From the NCBI GenBank assembly GCA_910578345.1, contig CAJTRA010000001.1, forward strand, positions 292,115-356,114: a stretch of DNA of 64,000 nt. Reading direction: 5' to 3'. The DNA is from an uncultured Lachnospiraceae bacterium (GTDB lineage Bacteria > Bacillota > Clostridia > Lachnospirales > Lachnospiraceae). Made by a program: the position numbers and the translations under genes. Each line of letters starts with the position of its first letter. Positions within the stretch are counted from its first letter, which is position 1. Of this stretch, positions 54,836-62,635 are shown in pieces. The notes under the pieces were generated by a model. The model saw only the letters and a list, made by a program, of their open reading frames with translations, ran no database searches and was not told the DNA's origin.

Positions 54836-55534
54836 TTATGACCTGCTCCCGGTGATCATCTTCTGGTATTTCAGTTCAGCGATCTCCCAATCGTCAGGAT
54901 TGTCGATATCCTGCACTTCCAGTTCGCTCATGATCATTGGCGCCATATGCGGCAGATCTGTCGTTCCATATTCCAGGAACGGCGCCGTCCTACAGCAGTA
55001 GAACTGTCCACAGTCATGATAGTAAGGCTCCAGATCCTGGGAACGCGTCCTGGCATGTTCCGGCCATTTCATACGCAGCTCCCCTTCCTGATTCAAGATC
55101 ATGCAGCGCTGCGGTGGAAAAGAAAACGCCACCACCGGCATCACGGAATCCGCCTTTTCCAGTAACCCCATCGCCGTCCGCAGTTTCTCTGCCGTCACAA
55201 AAGGCGCCGTCGGATAGAGACAGCAGAACCGGTCGAACTCTCTTCCCTGACTGCGGTAAGCCGAGAGCACCTCCATCAGAACATCATCCGTAGAAGCAAA
55301 ATCCCCGGCACTTTCCTCACTTCGCATAAAAGGAACCTGAGCTCCTGCCTTCCGCGCAACCTCCGCGATCTCTTCATCGTCTGTGGAGACCATGACCTCC
55401 TCAAACAGTCCCGACTGCAGCGCCGCTTCAATCGGATAAGTGATGATCGGCCTGTCGCAGAATTCCTTGATATTCTTGCGTGGAATCCGTTTGCTGCCTC
55501 CTCTGGCTGTGATAATCGCTATTGCTCTGCTCAT
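54836..55534 (-). CDS. pseF: Pseudaminic acid cytidylyltransferase
   Basis: 232 residues. AIITARGGSKRIPRKNIKEF, VMVSTDDEEIAEVARKAGA, LYPTAPFVTAEKL and QDIDNPDDWEIAELKY identify the CMP-nonulosonate synthetase family, closest to PseF. It activates pseudaminic acid with CTP to CMP-Pse. AAGGAGG is 6 bases before the ATG. It is divergent from pseG; the 150-base space between them contains the pseG promoter, but no clear minus-strand promoter. NeuA-type specificity is unlikely beside PseI and PseG. Confidence 0.9.
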   Translation of the reverse strand: MSRAIAIITARGGSKRIPRKNIKEFCDRPIITYPIEAALQSGLFEEVMVSTDDEEIAEVARKAGAQVPFMRSEESAGDFASTDDVLMEVLSAYRSQGREFDRFCCLYPTAPFVTAEKLRTAMGLLEKADSVMPVVAFSFPPQRCMILNQEGELRMKWPEHARTRSQDLEPYYHDCGQFYCCRTAPFLEYGTTDLPHMAPMIMSELEVQDIDNPDDWEIAELKYQKMITGSRS

Positions 55535-55618
55535 GTCTTTCCTCCTTGTCTCTTTCGACTTTTACACGTTCTCATATCCAAACTGCTGCATCTCTTTCCA
55601 TGAACCATAACCAGGTGT

Positions 55619-55647
55619 TTGACTGCCTGTTATAAGTTTACTATAAT
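55619..55647 (+). promoter_or_regulatory. Near-consensus sigma-A promoter for pseG
   Basis: Plus strand TTGACT (55619-55624), exactly 17 bases, perfect TATAAT (55642-55647). The start point near 55654 is about 30 bases before the pseG ATG at 55685. Because this promoter overlaps the upstream in-frame start at 55619, that longer start cannot be the real one. Confidence 0.8.
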
Positions 55648-55684
55648 AAAGACAAAATCTCACCGTTCACGGAGGCCTAAGCGC

Positions 55685-56854
55685 ATGAATACTCTCTATT
55701 TCAGAACCGATGGAAACTGCCAGATCGCAACAGGACACCTTATGCGCTGCCTCACCCTCGCGCGTGCCTGTGCACGAAGAGGAGCCAAGGTCAAATTCAT
55801 CGTTTCAGACACGGAAAGCCTTGCTCTTCTAAAAGAACGTTTTGCGTATGACGAGGAATTTGCCGTCTTATGTCTATACCGCAGCTATCAGGAACTGCCC
55901 TCCGAAGTCCCTGTGCTGCTCTCCTGCCTGGCAGAAGACGTCTGCGCCGCGACGGAAACTTCTGACGCTCCAGACGATCCATCCTGCCAGAAGCCCTGGA
56001 TCTTCCTTGATTCCTACTACGCTTCCCCAGCTTACTTCGAATCTCTGCGGAAGTATTTCCGTGTAGCCTACCTGGACGACCTGCGCAGTTTCGACTGCCC
56101 TGTCGATCTGCTGATCAATTACGATACGGCAGAAGATTGTCCTTATTATACCGACGCTGTCCATAAATTGCTCGGTGCACCGTACACTCCTCTGCGGGAA
56201 CAATTCTATGCTCCTGTCTATGAAGTGCGTCCCGCCGCCCGCCATGTGCTTCTTTCTACCGGCGGCACCGACCCTTACGGAGTCGCAGGCTCGCTGTTAG
56301 CAATGATATTTCCTCTGAAAAGTACTGTTCTCGTACAAGACGACAGGGTGTCACTCTCTATGCAGGATCTCACCTTGCTTCGTTCCCTGGACTATCATGT
56401 CCTGACCAGCCGCGCAAACACCCATTACGAGGAATTGATGCGTCTTACCAAGCTCTATCCTTCCATCCACCTTCATACCAATGTCACGAAAGTCGCCGCC
56501 CTAATGGCCTCCTGCGATCTAGCTGTCTCCGCAGGCGGCACTACCTTGTGTGAACTCTGTGCGGTCGGCGTACCTGCTGTCAGCTTCCTGATGGCAGACA
56601 ATCAGCGCACTGCTGTAGAAACTTACTCCCAACTGCATCTGATCCCCTGCGCCGGGGATATCCGGACCCCCGCAGCACATGCAGGCGGCATCCCCTCCGA
56701 ACAGAACCCAGACGCTTCCACGCTGCGTCAAATTCTCTCTTTTCTTGTAACCATGGCGCCGGACTATGGCCGGCGCGTCACTCTTTCTTCCTCCATGAGA
56801 AACTTTCTGGACGGCCGCGGAGCACAGAAGATCGCCTCATTCTTAACCAGATGA
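55685..56854 (+). CDS. pseG: UDP-2,4-diacetamido-2,4,6-trideoxy-beta-L-altrose hydrolase
   Basis: 389 residues from the ATG at 55685, with GGAGG 9 bases upstream. LYFRTDGNCQIATGHLMRCL carries the catalytic His of PseG (GHxMRC), STGGTDPYG and SAGGTTLCELCAVGVPAV form the donor-site domain of the GT-B fold. It removes UDP from the PseH product to give the free sugar for PseI. At 389 residues it is longer than Campylobacter PseG (about 274) because of insertions in both halves. It is on the plus strand alone, and its last 77 bases overlap tail-to-tail with the membrane protein gene on the minus strand. Confidence 0.85.
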   Translation: MNTLYFRTDGNCQIATGHLMRCLTLARACARRGAKVKFIVSDTESLALLKERFAYDEEFAVLCLYRSYQELPSEVPVLLSCLAEDVCAATETSDAPDDPSCQKPWIFLDSYYASPAYFESLRKYFRVAYLDDLRSFDCPVDLLINYDTAEDCPYYTDAVHKLLGAPYTPLREQFYAPVYEVRPAARHVLLSTGGTDPYGVAGSLLAMIFPLKSTVLVQDDRVSLSMQDLTLLRSLDYHVLTSRANTHYEELMRLTKLYPSIHLHTNVTKVAALMASCDLAVSAGGTTLCELCAVGVPAVSFLMADNQRTAVETYSQLHLIPCAGDIRTPAAHAGGIPSEQNPDASTLRQILSFLVTMAPDYGRRVTLSSSMRNFLDGRGAQKIASFLTR

Positions 56855-59033
56855 GCGCTGCGATCGTCGCCGCAGAGAGCAGATTTGCCATCATAAAGAA
56901 CGGCATCCTGCCATATCTCACATAAACAGTATGCTCTTTGCCGTCTGCCACTGCGTCAAGCCGTATTCTGGCACCTGCGCCGCGTTTGACCGCAATCTCT
57001 CTTCCATTTTCATCATAGGCCCGATACCCCAGATATCCCTGGATCGGCAGCTCAATAAAACCGCCCTCTTCCGTGGCTGTATAGGTGAGCGCCGCTTTCG
57101 TTCCCTCTTTCTCGTAATTGCGGATCGTCACACTGTATAAATCCGAAGTCACTACATTGGAAACCAGCCTTTCATCCGATGCCCCGTCAAGCCGCCATTC
57201 GTGTGGATAGAACAAACCGATATTAGCCCCCATCTTACTCTCATGTCCTTTGGAAGCCGTTGCCTCCGCGTTGTCATAAGGCATATGACTGTTATCTGTC
57301 GGTACGGACAGGATCACCAGAAGATTCAACCCTACAAGCAGTGTAAAGATGAGATTGCGGTACGGCTGCAGGATCCTCGACTTAGCTAAACCGATCGCTC
57401 CCACAAACAGAAAGCAGGCAGACGCCGGACCTAAGAACCGCCATGGAAACTGGATCATCGTCACGATGTTTTCAAACAGGTCACTCGCAAGAAGCGTCCG
57501 ATTGGGAAAATATCCTGTGGTCATGTAGGTCAGCATGCTGCCCATCACAAACAGATAGATCAGGTAGCGGTCTAAATCTGTCCTTTTCTCCGTTCTCTCG
57601 CACAAAAACCAGATCACCCCAATGCCCACACACCCAAAGAGCGCAAGCCCCAGCGAAAAATATTGTTTATGATACAAACTGATGCTCTGTGTAAAATTAG
57701 ACGGATTAATCGATTGTTCAAAGTAACCGCTCCACCGGAGCACTTCTGTGCTCAGATCTTCTCCAAAATAGTAATACAGAAAAGGCGCAAGATACCACAG
57801 ATTCAACAGAATCGTCATGCCGGCTGCCTTAGCAATCTCAAGATAGCGTTTCTCTTTCACAATCCGCACACACCAAAGGAGCGCCGTAAGCACACTGAAT
57901 GCCGCCACAAAAGCCGCGCTCAGAATATGGCTCTGCAAAACACCGCTAAATCCGATCACCAGATAATACCAGTACTTCCGTTCTCCCAGGATCACATGAT
58001 AAAGCCCCGCGATCACAAGCGGCCAGAAGACCAACGCAAGCGTCTCTCCCAGATCTCCTCTGGAAAAGATATTCGTGAAACGATACGGCATCAGCGTATA
58101 CAGCACGACTGCCAGGATCACGCTCCTGCGGGATCTGCACACAGACTTCACCGCCGCATAGGCGCTGACCGCTGAACCTAAATTCGCCAGAAAGATCAGT
58201 GTCTTATAGGAGAGCGCCAGAGAAACGCGGCAGATTCTTAAGAAAGCGCCTATATAGAGAAACAGATAAGGGTACATGGCATTTAAGTAGCCGTTTCCTT
58301 TCATCCCGTCCGGCTGGATATTTACTGGAATCTGTCCGTCCAGGATTCCATCCTTCAGCCCCTCTAAACGCGCCAGATGATAACACAGATCATCCCCATT
58401 ATAGAGATAGGTCTGCATCATCGGCGCCGTCGCCAGAAGCGCAACACCCAAAATAACAGCATAATCTACGATCTGCCGCTCGTCAAATCTTGTTCTTCCC
58501 TTCTGCAGATACCACCATACAAACTGGCTGGTCAATAAGAAAAGGATCATAAAAAAATAAGTATCCGAATAGAACATCGTACCTGGCGTCAGACCAAATT
58601 CTCTGATCACCAATTCCCCATAACCGCTGTAATTGATCTTAAACTGCAGCTGCTTCGCATCCTTCGAGAGAGTAAAGTCCGCCGTCATCGTCGTCTTAAA
58701 CGGATCAAGCGTCCAGCCCGCGATCTTTCTGCCCTGTTCCCAAAGTTCCAATGCAGAGTCCGCACTGTCTGCCCGATAATTCAGTTTCACCGTATAGCTC
58801 CCCTTATTCATCACATACTGTGGTGTATTCGCCACTGCACCATTCCTGGCCACCGCATCCCGAATGACAAGCGCCTCTTCCGAGTCAACCAGCCCCACCG
58901 AATGCTGCAGTCTGGATCCTGTATAGACTAAAGGACTGCTTCCCTCATTGCCCAGCCAGATCAACAGTGTGATCAGACATACCATCACAATATAGACGAC
59001 TTTACTCTTCAACGATAGTTCTCTTGTCTGCAT
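56778..59033 (-). CDS. Large polytopic membrane protein, GT-C/YfhO-like
   Basis: 751 residues. One N-terminal span, an outer beta-sandwich-like domain (about 40-150), about 13 membrane segments, and a C-terminal outer beta-rich domain (about 590-720) before a last span. LYNGDDLCYHLARLEGLKDG is the Asp-rich first outer loop and FSRGDLGETLALVFWPL a second conserved block. This plan occurs in bacterial membrane proteins annotated as 6-pyruvoyl-tetrahydropterin synthase-related or YfhO-like and is thought to be glycosyltransferase-like. GAGGAAC precedes the ATG. Its 3' end overlaps pseG by 77 bases. Function is inferred. Confidence 0.65.
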   Translation of the reverse strand: MQTRELSLKSKVVYIVMVCLITLLIWLGNEGSSPLVYTGSRLQHSVGLVDSEEALVIRDAVARNGAVANTPQYVMNKGSYTVKLNYRADSADSALELWEQGRKIAGWTLDPFKTTMTADFTLSKDAKQLQFKINYSGYGELVIREFGLTPGTMFYSDTYFFMILFLLTSQFVWWYLQKGRTRFDERQIVDYAVILGVALLATAPMMQTYLYNGDDLCYHLARLEGLKDGILDGQIPVNIQPDGMKGNGYLNAMYPYLFLYIGAFLRICRVSLALSYKTLIFLANLGSAVSAYAAVKSVCRSRRSVILAVVLYTLMPYRFTNIFSRGDLGETLALVFWPLVIAGLYHVILGERKYWYYLVIGFSGVLQSHILSAAFVAAFSVLTALLWCVRIVKEKRYLEIAKAAGMTILLNLWYLAPFLYYYFGEDLSTEVLRWSGYFEQSINPSNFTQSISLYHKQYFSLGLALFGCVGIGVIWFLCERTEKRTDLDRYLIYLFVMGSMLTYMTTGYFPNRTLLASDLFENIVTMIQFPWRFLGPASACFLFVGAIGLAKSRILQPYRNLIFTLLVGLNLLVILSVPTDNSHMPYDNAEATASKGHESKMGANIGLFYPHEWRLDGASDERLVSNVVTSDLYSVTIRNYEKEGTKAALTYTATEEGGFIELPIQGYLGYRAYDENGREIAVKRGAGARIRLDAVADGKEHTVYVRYGRMPFFMMANLLSAATIAALIWLRMRRSSVLRGRPESFSWRKKE

Positions 59034-59093
59034 GTCCGTTCCTCTTGCATTCCACGCATTTTGTCCGTCTCCACGGCACTGCTTGACAGCATC

Positions 59094-60137
59094 TTAACCT
59101 GTGTGGAAAATGCTTTTTAATCTATTTCTAACATTTCGATAGCCCCATAGCAATTTATAATACAAGATAAATTGCCGGGTAGACTTCATCTGCATCGCTG
59201 CAAGCTTCTTCTCCTCTGCTCCCACGCGTTCCAGATAATAGCGGTTCTTCTGAAAGTCAGGAAAAGTCTCCCGCATCTCACAGCCCAGCTTTTCTACGAA
59301 AGCCGCCCTGACTGGCCGCACTCCCCGCATATAGGTAAAAAGGGTATTGATATAAAACAACATTGTAAACGTATATTCCAGTTCCGGCCGGTATCGTTCC
59401 AGATAATCATAGCTTCTGGCTTCCTGCAGCATGATCCTGCCTGCCTCCATCCGGTCCTCACATCTTCGCTCCGTAATCGTATGTACCGTAGAGGTGTCAT
59501 GCTGATAATAATAATATAATGGCTCCTCTATATACTCGAAATGATGGGCGCGCAGCATCCAGGAATTCGCCAGCGCGTTATCTTCATAAAAGATGCCTGT
59601 GGGGAACCTGCCTGGATGATCGATCACAATCTCTCTGCGGTATACCTTTACCACAAGGCTGCCGCTGTCCAGAATCAGAGAGCGGTACTTTGCTTCATCC
59701 AGCACCCCTGTCTGTTCCGGCTTGTTATTATGCACCACCTGCCCGATCTTCATGCTGTGTTCTCCGGTCAAGTGATAATCACAGCCTACCAGATCGGCGC
59801 CTGTCTCCTCTCCTTTTCCGATCAGTCTCTCATAGAAATCCGGCGTGATCCAGTCGTCACTGTCGATAAATCCGATCCATTCCCCCTGTGCTCTCTCCAT
59901 ACCGACGTTCTTCGCGCCGCCCTGCTTCTGGTTGACCGCCAGGCGAATGGCGCAGAACTTCTCCGGGTACTTCTCCTGGTAAGCCTGCAGGATTTCCCAG
60001 GAATGGTCCGTGGAACAATCGTCTACCGCAATGATCTCATAATCTTTGATCGTCTGCGCCACAAGAGAATTCAGGCAGTACTCTAATTTTCCATCCGCCG
60101 CCATATTGTAAACCGGCACTATGATTGATAATTTCAT
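59094..60137 (-). CDS. Glycosyltransferase family 2
   Basis: 347 residues. LSIIVPVYNMAADGKLEYCL, IIAVDDCSTDHSWEIL, NQKQGGAKNVGMERAQGEW and FIDSDDWITPDFYERL are the GT-A core with metal-binding SDD near residue 95. DNALANSWMLR in the middle provides the ExNxxxxxxW-like acceptor region. No membrane anchor. It lies between pseC and the large membrane protein, so it may add a sugar next to pseudaminic acid. Donor not predictable. Confidence 0.88.
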   Translation of the reverse strand: MKLSIIVPVYNMAADGKLEYCLNSLVAQTIKDYEIIAVDDCSTDHSWEILQAYQEKYPEKFCAIRLAVNQKQGGAKNVGMERAQGEWIGFIDSDDWITPDFYERLIGKGEETGADLVGCDYHLTGEHSMKIGQVVHNNKPEQTGVLDEAKYRSLILDSGSLVVKVYRREIVIDHPGRFPTGIFYEDNALANSWMLRAHHFEYIEEPLYYYYQHDTSTVHTITERRCEDRMEAGRIMLQEARSYDYLERYRPELEYTFTMLFYINTLFTYMRGVRPVRAAFVEKLGCEMRETFPDFQKNRYYLERVGAEEKKLAAMQMKSTRQFILYYKLLWGYRNVRNRLKSIFHTG

Positions 60138-60194
60138 CTATGCGATCCCACTTTCTCCTTTTGTCAACATACCTTTTGGGGGCAATGCAGACTC

Positions 60195-61394
60195 CTACTT
60201 CTGGTAATAGACCGCGATCTTAGTGACCGCCTCGATCACACTCTCCACATCCTCATCCGTCATCGCATAATAGAGCGGCAGTGAGAGTATCTCCTCATAC
60301 AGCTTTTCCGCATTCGGACAGAGTCCTTTCCGATAGCCGATCTTCTCATAATACGGGAAATAGTAAGTTGGAATATAGTGCACATTGCAACATACATTTT
60401 CCGCTGCCAGAGCCTCAAAAAACTGCTTTCTGTCAATCGTAAGCTTCTCCGGTACGATACGCAGGATATATAGATGTCTCGTCGTATCAGATGCTGGAAT
60501 CTCCTTCTGTACGAACAGACCGGGCAGTCTGCCAAAAGCCTCATTGTATCTGGCCACAATCTCTTTCCTTCTCTTCTGGAACAGCGGCAGCTTATTAAGC
60601 TGACTGATGAGCAGCGCCGCCTGCATATCCGTCATACGGTAATTAAATCCCAATGCCACCTGTTCATAATACCAGCTTCCCTCCGGCTCACGCTCCATCT
60701 GTCCTGGATCCCTGGTGATGCCATGGGAACGGTATAAGAGCAGTTTCTGATACAGCGTCTCATCATTCGTCAGCACTGCACCGCCCTCACCGCCGGTGAC
60801 TGTCTTCACTGGATGAAAGCTGAAGGTAGTCATATCGGAAATAGAACCGTTGGCTCTTCCCTGATAAGTCGTGCCAATCACATGGGCGCCATCCTCGATC
60901 AATACAAGCCCATGTTTCCTGCAGATCTCACATACCCTGTCCAGATCCACGGACTGCCCCGTATAATCCACAACGACCACTGCTTTCGTCTTCTCTGTGA
61001 CAGCCGCCTCTATCTTCTCTGGATCGATATTATATGTCTCCGGATCAATATCCGCAAACACCGGCCTGCCGCCGCAGTACAGAACGCAGTTCGCAGACGC
61101 CGCAAACGTGATCGGCGTTGTGATCACCTCGTCCCCCTCCTTGATTCCTGCGGCCATTGCCGCCATATGCAGCGCCGCCGTGCCATTGCTGCATACTACC
61201 GCATACTTCGCTCCGGTCACTTCGCACAGTCTATCTTCCAGCTCCCTGATCTTCGGTCCGCATGTCAGGTTATCACTCTTTAACACTTCCACGACAGCCT
61301 GAATATCCGCATCATCTATATACTGGTGTCCATAATATATTTTCGTCTCTCTTGCGGGCGTACCGCCCTCGATCGCAGGTTTGTTCATCGCCAT
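60195..61394 (-). CDS. pseC: UDP-4-amino-4,6-dideoxy-N-acetyl-beta-L-altrosamine transaminase
   Basis: 399 residues, DegT family. PAIEGGTPARETKIYYGHQY, VVCSNGTAALHMAA, VVVVDYTGQSVDLD, EDGAHVIGTTYQG and FSFHPVKTVTGGEGGA (PLP Lys in HPVKT) follow PseC. It aminates the keto-sugar from PseB using glutamate. AAAGGAAATAG precedes the ATG at 61394; a second ATG two codons on is equally possible. The 166 bases upstream carry two terminator-like structures, so expression may be attenuated relative to pseB. Confidence 0.88.
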   Translation of the reverse strand: MAMNKPAIEGGTPARETKIYYGHQYIDDADIQAVVEVLKSDNLTCGPKIRELEDRLCEVTGAKYAVVCSNGTAALHMAAMAAGIKEGDEVITTPITFAASANCVLYCGGRPVFADIDPETYNIDPEKIEAAVTEKTKAVVVVDYTGQSVDLDRVCEICRKHGLVLIEDGAHVIGTTYQGRANGSISDMTTFSFHPVKTVTGGEGGAVLTNDETLYQKLLLYRSHGITRDPGQMEREPEGSWYYEQVALGFNYRMTDMQAALLISQLNKLPLFQKRRKEIVARYNEAFGRLPGLFVQKEIPASDTTRHLYILRIVPEKLTIDRKQFFEALAAENVCCNVHYIPTYYFPYYEKIGYRKGLCPNAEKLYEEILSLPLYYAMTDEDVESVIEAVTKIAVYYQK

Positions 61395-61415
61395 CTATTT
61401 CCTTTCCTTCCCTCA

Positions 61416-61434
61416 AAAAAGAGCACAGCTCGTT
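61416..61434 (-). terminator. Weak second hairpin with T6 tract before pseC
   Basis: On the minus strand a short GAGC-TGT-GCTC hairpin is followed at once by six T residues (A6 at 61416-61421 on the plus strand). The stem is only 4 bp, so by itself it is weak. Its position about 20 bases upstream of the pseC ribosome binding site, after a stronger terminator, suggests an attenuator arrangement. Confidence 0.3.
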
Positions 61435-61470
61435 TGCGAGATTCGCTTGCTTTGCCGCGCGAACTCGAAT

Positions 61471-61500
61471 AAAAGGACATGCATTTTCCATGCATGCCCC
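61471..61500 (-). terminator. Intrinsic terminator-like hairpin between pseB and pseC
   Basis: Minus strand GGGCATGCAT pairs with ATGCATGTCC in a 10-bp stem (one G-T pair) around a GGAAA loop, followed directly by TTTTATT. It lies 60 bases after the pseB stop. It is well formed, yet no new promoter is visible before pseC, so partial readthrough or regulated attenuation is likely. Confidence 0.65.
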
Positions 61501-61560
61501 CTGTTTGTCTTCCCGCACGCTCACCTTTCAGACAGATCTGCCCATCTTCGGTTCACTATG

Positions 61561-62556
61561 CTATTTCTCCAGATCTACCCCTTTTAACAGCTCCCTGATA
61601 TCCTCCACTGACAGCCACTGCTTGTTCGTGCCGGAGCTATAGGAAAATCCTTCCTCTACCTTCTGGCCGCTTAAGTCAGGCTTCTGCCTGTTATTCCAGG
61701 TCATCTGGGGATAGACGATAAAATGCTTCTCATACTCGTATGTCGTAAAAGAATCCTCGGTCGTCACCATAATCTCATGCAGCTTCTCCCCCGGACGGAT
61801 ACCGGTCTCTCTGATACCGCATCCCGGCAGCATCGCTTCTGCCAGATCTGTGATCTTAAAGGAAGGAATCTTGCTGATAAACGTCTCTCCGCCAGTAGCT
61901 TCCGAAAGCGCCTTGATAACCAGCTCAACCCCCTGTGTCAGGCTGATCCAAAAACGCGTCATCCGCACATCCGTGATCGGAAGCTCTGTCGCTCCCTCCT
62001 TGATCAGGCTGTAGAAAAACGGGATCACCGATCCTCTGCTGCCTGCCACATTTCCATAACGGACAATGGAGAAATTAATGTCCTTCGCACCGGCGTAAGC
62101 ATTGGCCGCTACAAACAACTTATCCGACACAAGCTTCGTGCCGCCGTAGAGATTCACGGGATTGACCGCCTTATCCGTCGATAGTGCCACCACCTTATGC
62201 ACGCCGCTGTCCAACGCCGCGTCAATTACATTCATGGCGCCATGAATGTTCGTCTTGATCGCCTCATTGGGATTATACTCACAGGCCGGAACCTGCTTAA
62301 GCGCCGCCGCATGGATAATATAGTCCACCCCTTCGCAGGCTCTGCGAAGACGCTCTATGTCCCGCACGTCCCCAATAAAAAACCGAAGCCTGTCCGCAAA
62401 TTCCTTAAACTCCTCCGCCATCATCCACTGCTTAAATTCATCCCTGGAATAGATGATAATCTTCTTTGGCTCGTAGTGTGTCAGCACGTATCTGGTAAAA
62501 CACTTTCCAAAAGATCCCGTGCCGCCGGTTATCAATATCGTTTTATCTTTCAACAT
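61561..62556 (-). CDS. pseB: UDP-GlcNAc 4,6-dehydratase (inverting)
   Basis: 331 residues, soluble SDR. ILITGGTGSFGKCFTRYVL is the cofactor loop, LKQVPACEYNPNEAIKTN and STDKAVNPVNLYGGTKL the active site; Tyr in LYGGTK is retained, as in PseB/FlaA1, in contrast to the PglF-type enzyme at 30793-32682. It produces UDP-2-acetamido-2,6-dideoxy-beta-L-arabino-hexos-4-ulose for PseC. CGGAGG is 7 bases before the ATG. It is the first gene from the promoter at 62597-62625. The C-terminal 50 residues (SYSSGTNKQWLSVEDI) are also typical of this family. Confidence 0.92.
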   Translation of the reverse strand: MLKDKTILITGGTGSFGKCFTRYVLTHYEPKKIIIYSRDEFKQWMMAEEFKEFADRLRFFIGDVRDIERLRRACEGVDYIIHAAALKQVPACEYNPNEAIKTNIHGAMNVIDAALDSGVHKVVALSTDKAVNPVNLYGGTKLVSDKLFVAANAYAGAKDINFSIVRYGNVAGSRGSVIPFFYSLIKEGATELPITDVRMTRFWISLTQGVELVIKALSEATGGETFISKIPSFKITDLAEAMLPGCGIRETGIRPGEKLHEIMVTTEDSFTTYEYEKHFIVYPQMTWNNRQKPDLSGQKVEEGFSYSSGTNKQWLSVEDIRELLKGVDLEK

Positions 62557-62596
62557 GAGTTTTCCTCCGAATTTCTATACTCTTGCACTGTCCCAT

Positions 62597-62625
62597 AGTA
62601 TATCATAGGAAATGGGGGTTTGCAA
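62597..62625 (-). promoter_or_regulatory. Sigma-A type promoter for pseB
   Basis: Minus strand TTGCAA (62620-62625), exactly 17 bases ending in TGA, TATACT (62597-62602), an extended -10 almost the same as that of the promoter at 35298. The start point near 62590 leaves about 34 bases before the pseB ATG. It separates the glycan locus from hemL. Confidence 0.72.
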
Positions 62626-62635
62626 TAAAAGCAAA

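Noticed and set aside
55619..55684. Longer N-terminus for pseG starting at 55619
   Set aside because: It would overlap a near-consensus promoter, while GGAGG fits the ATG at 55685 and the family N-terminus begins there.
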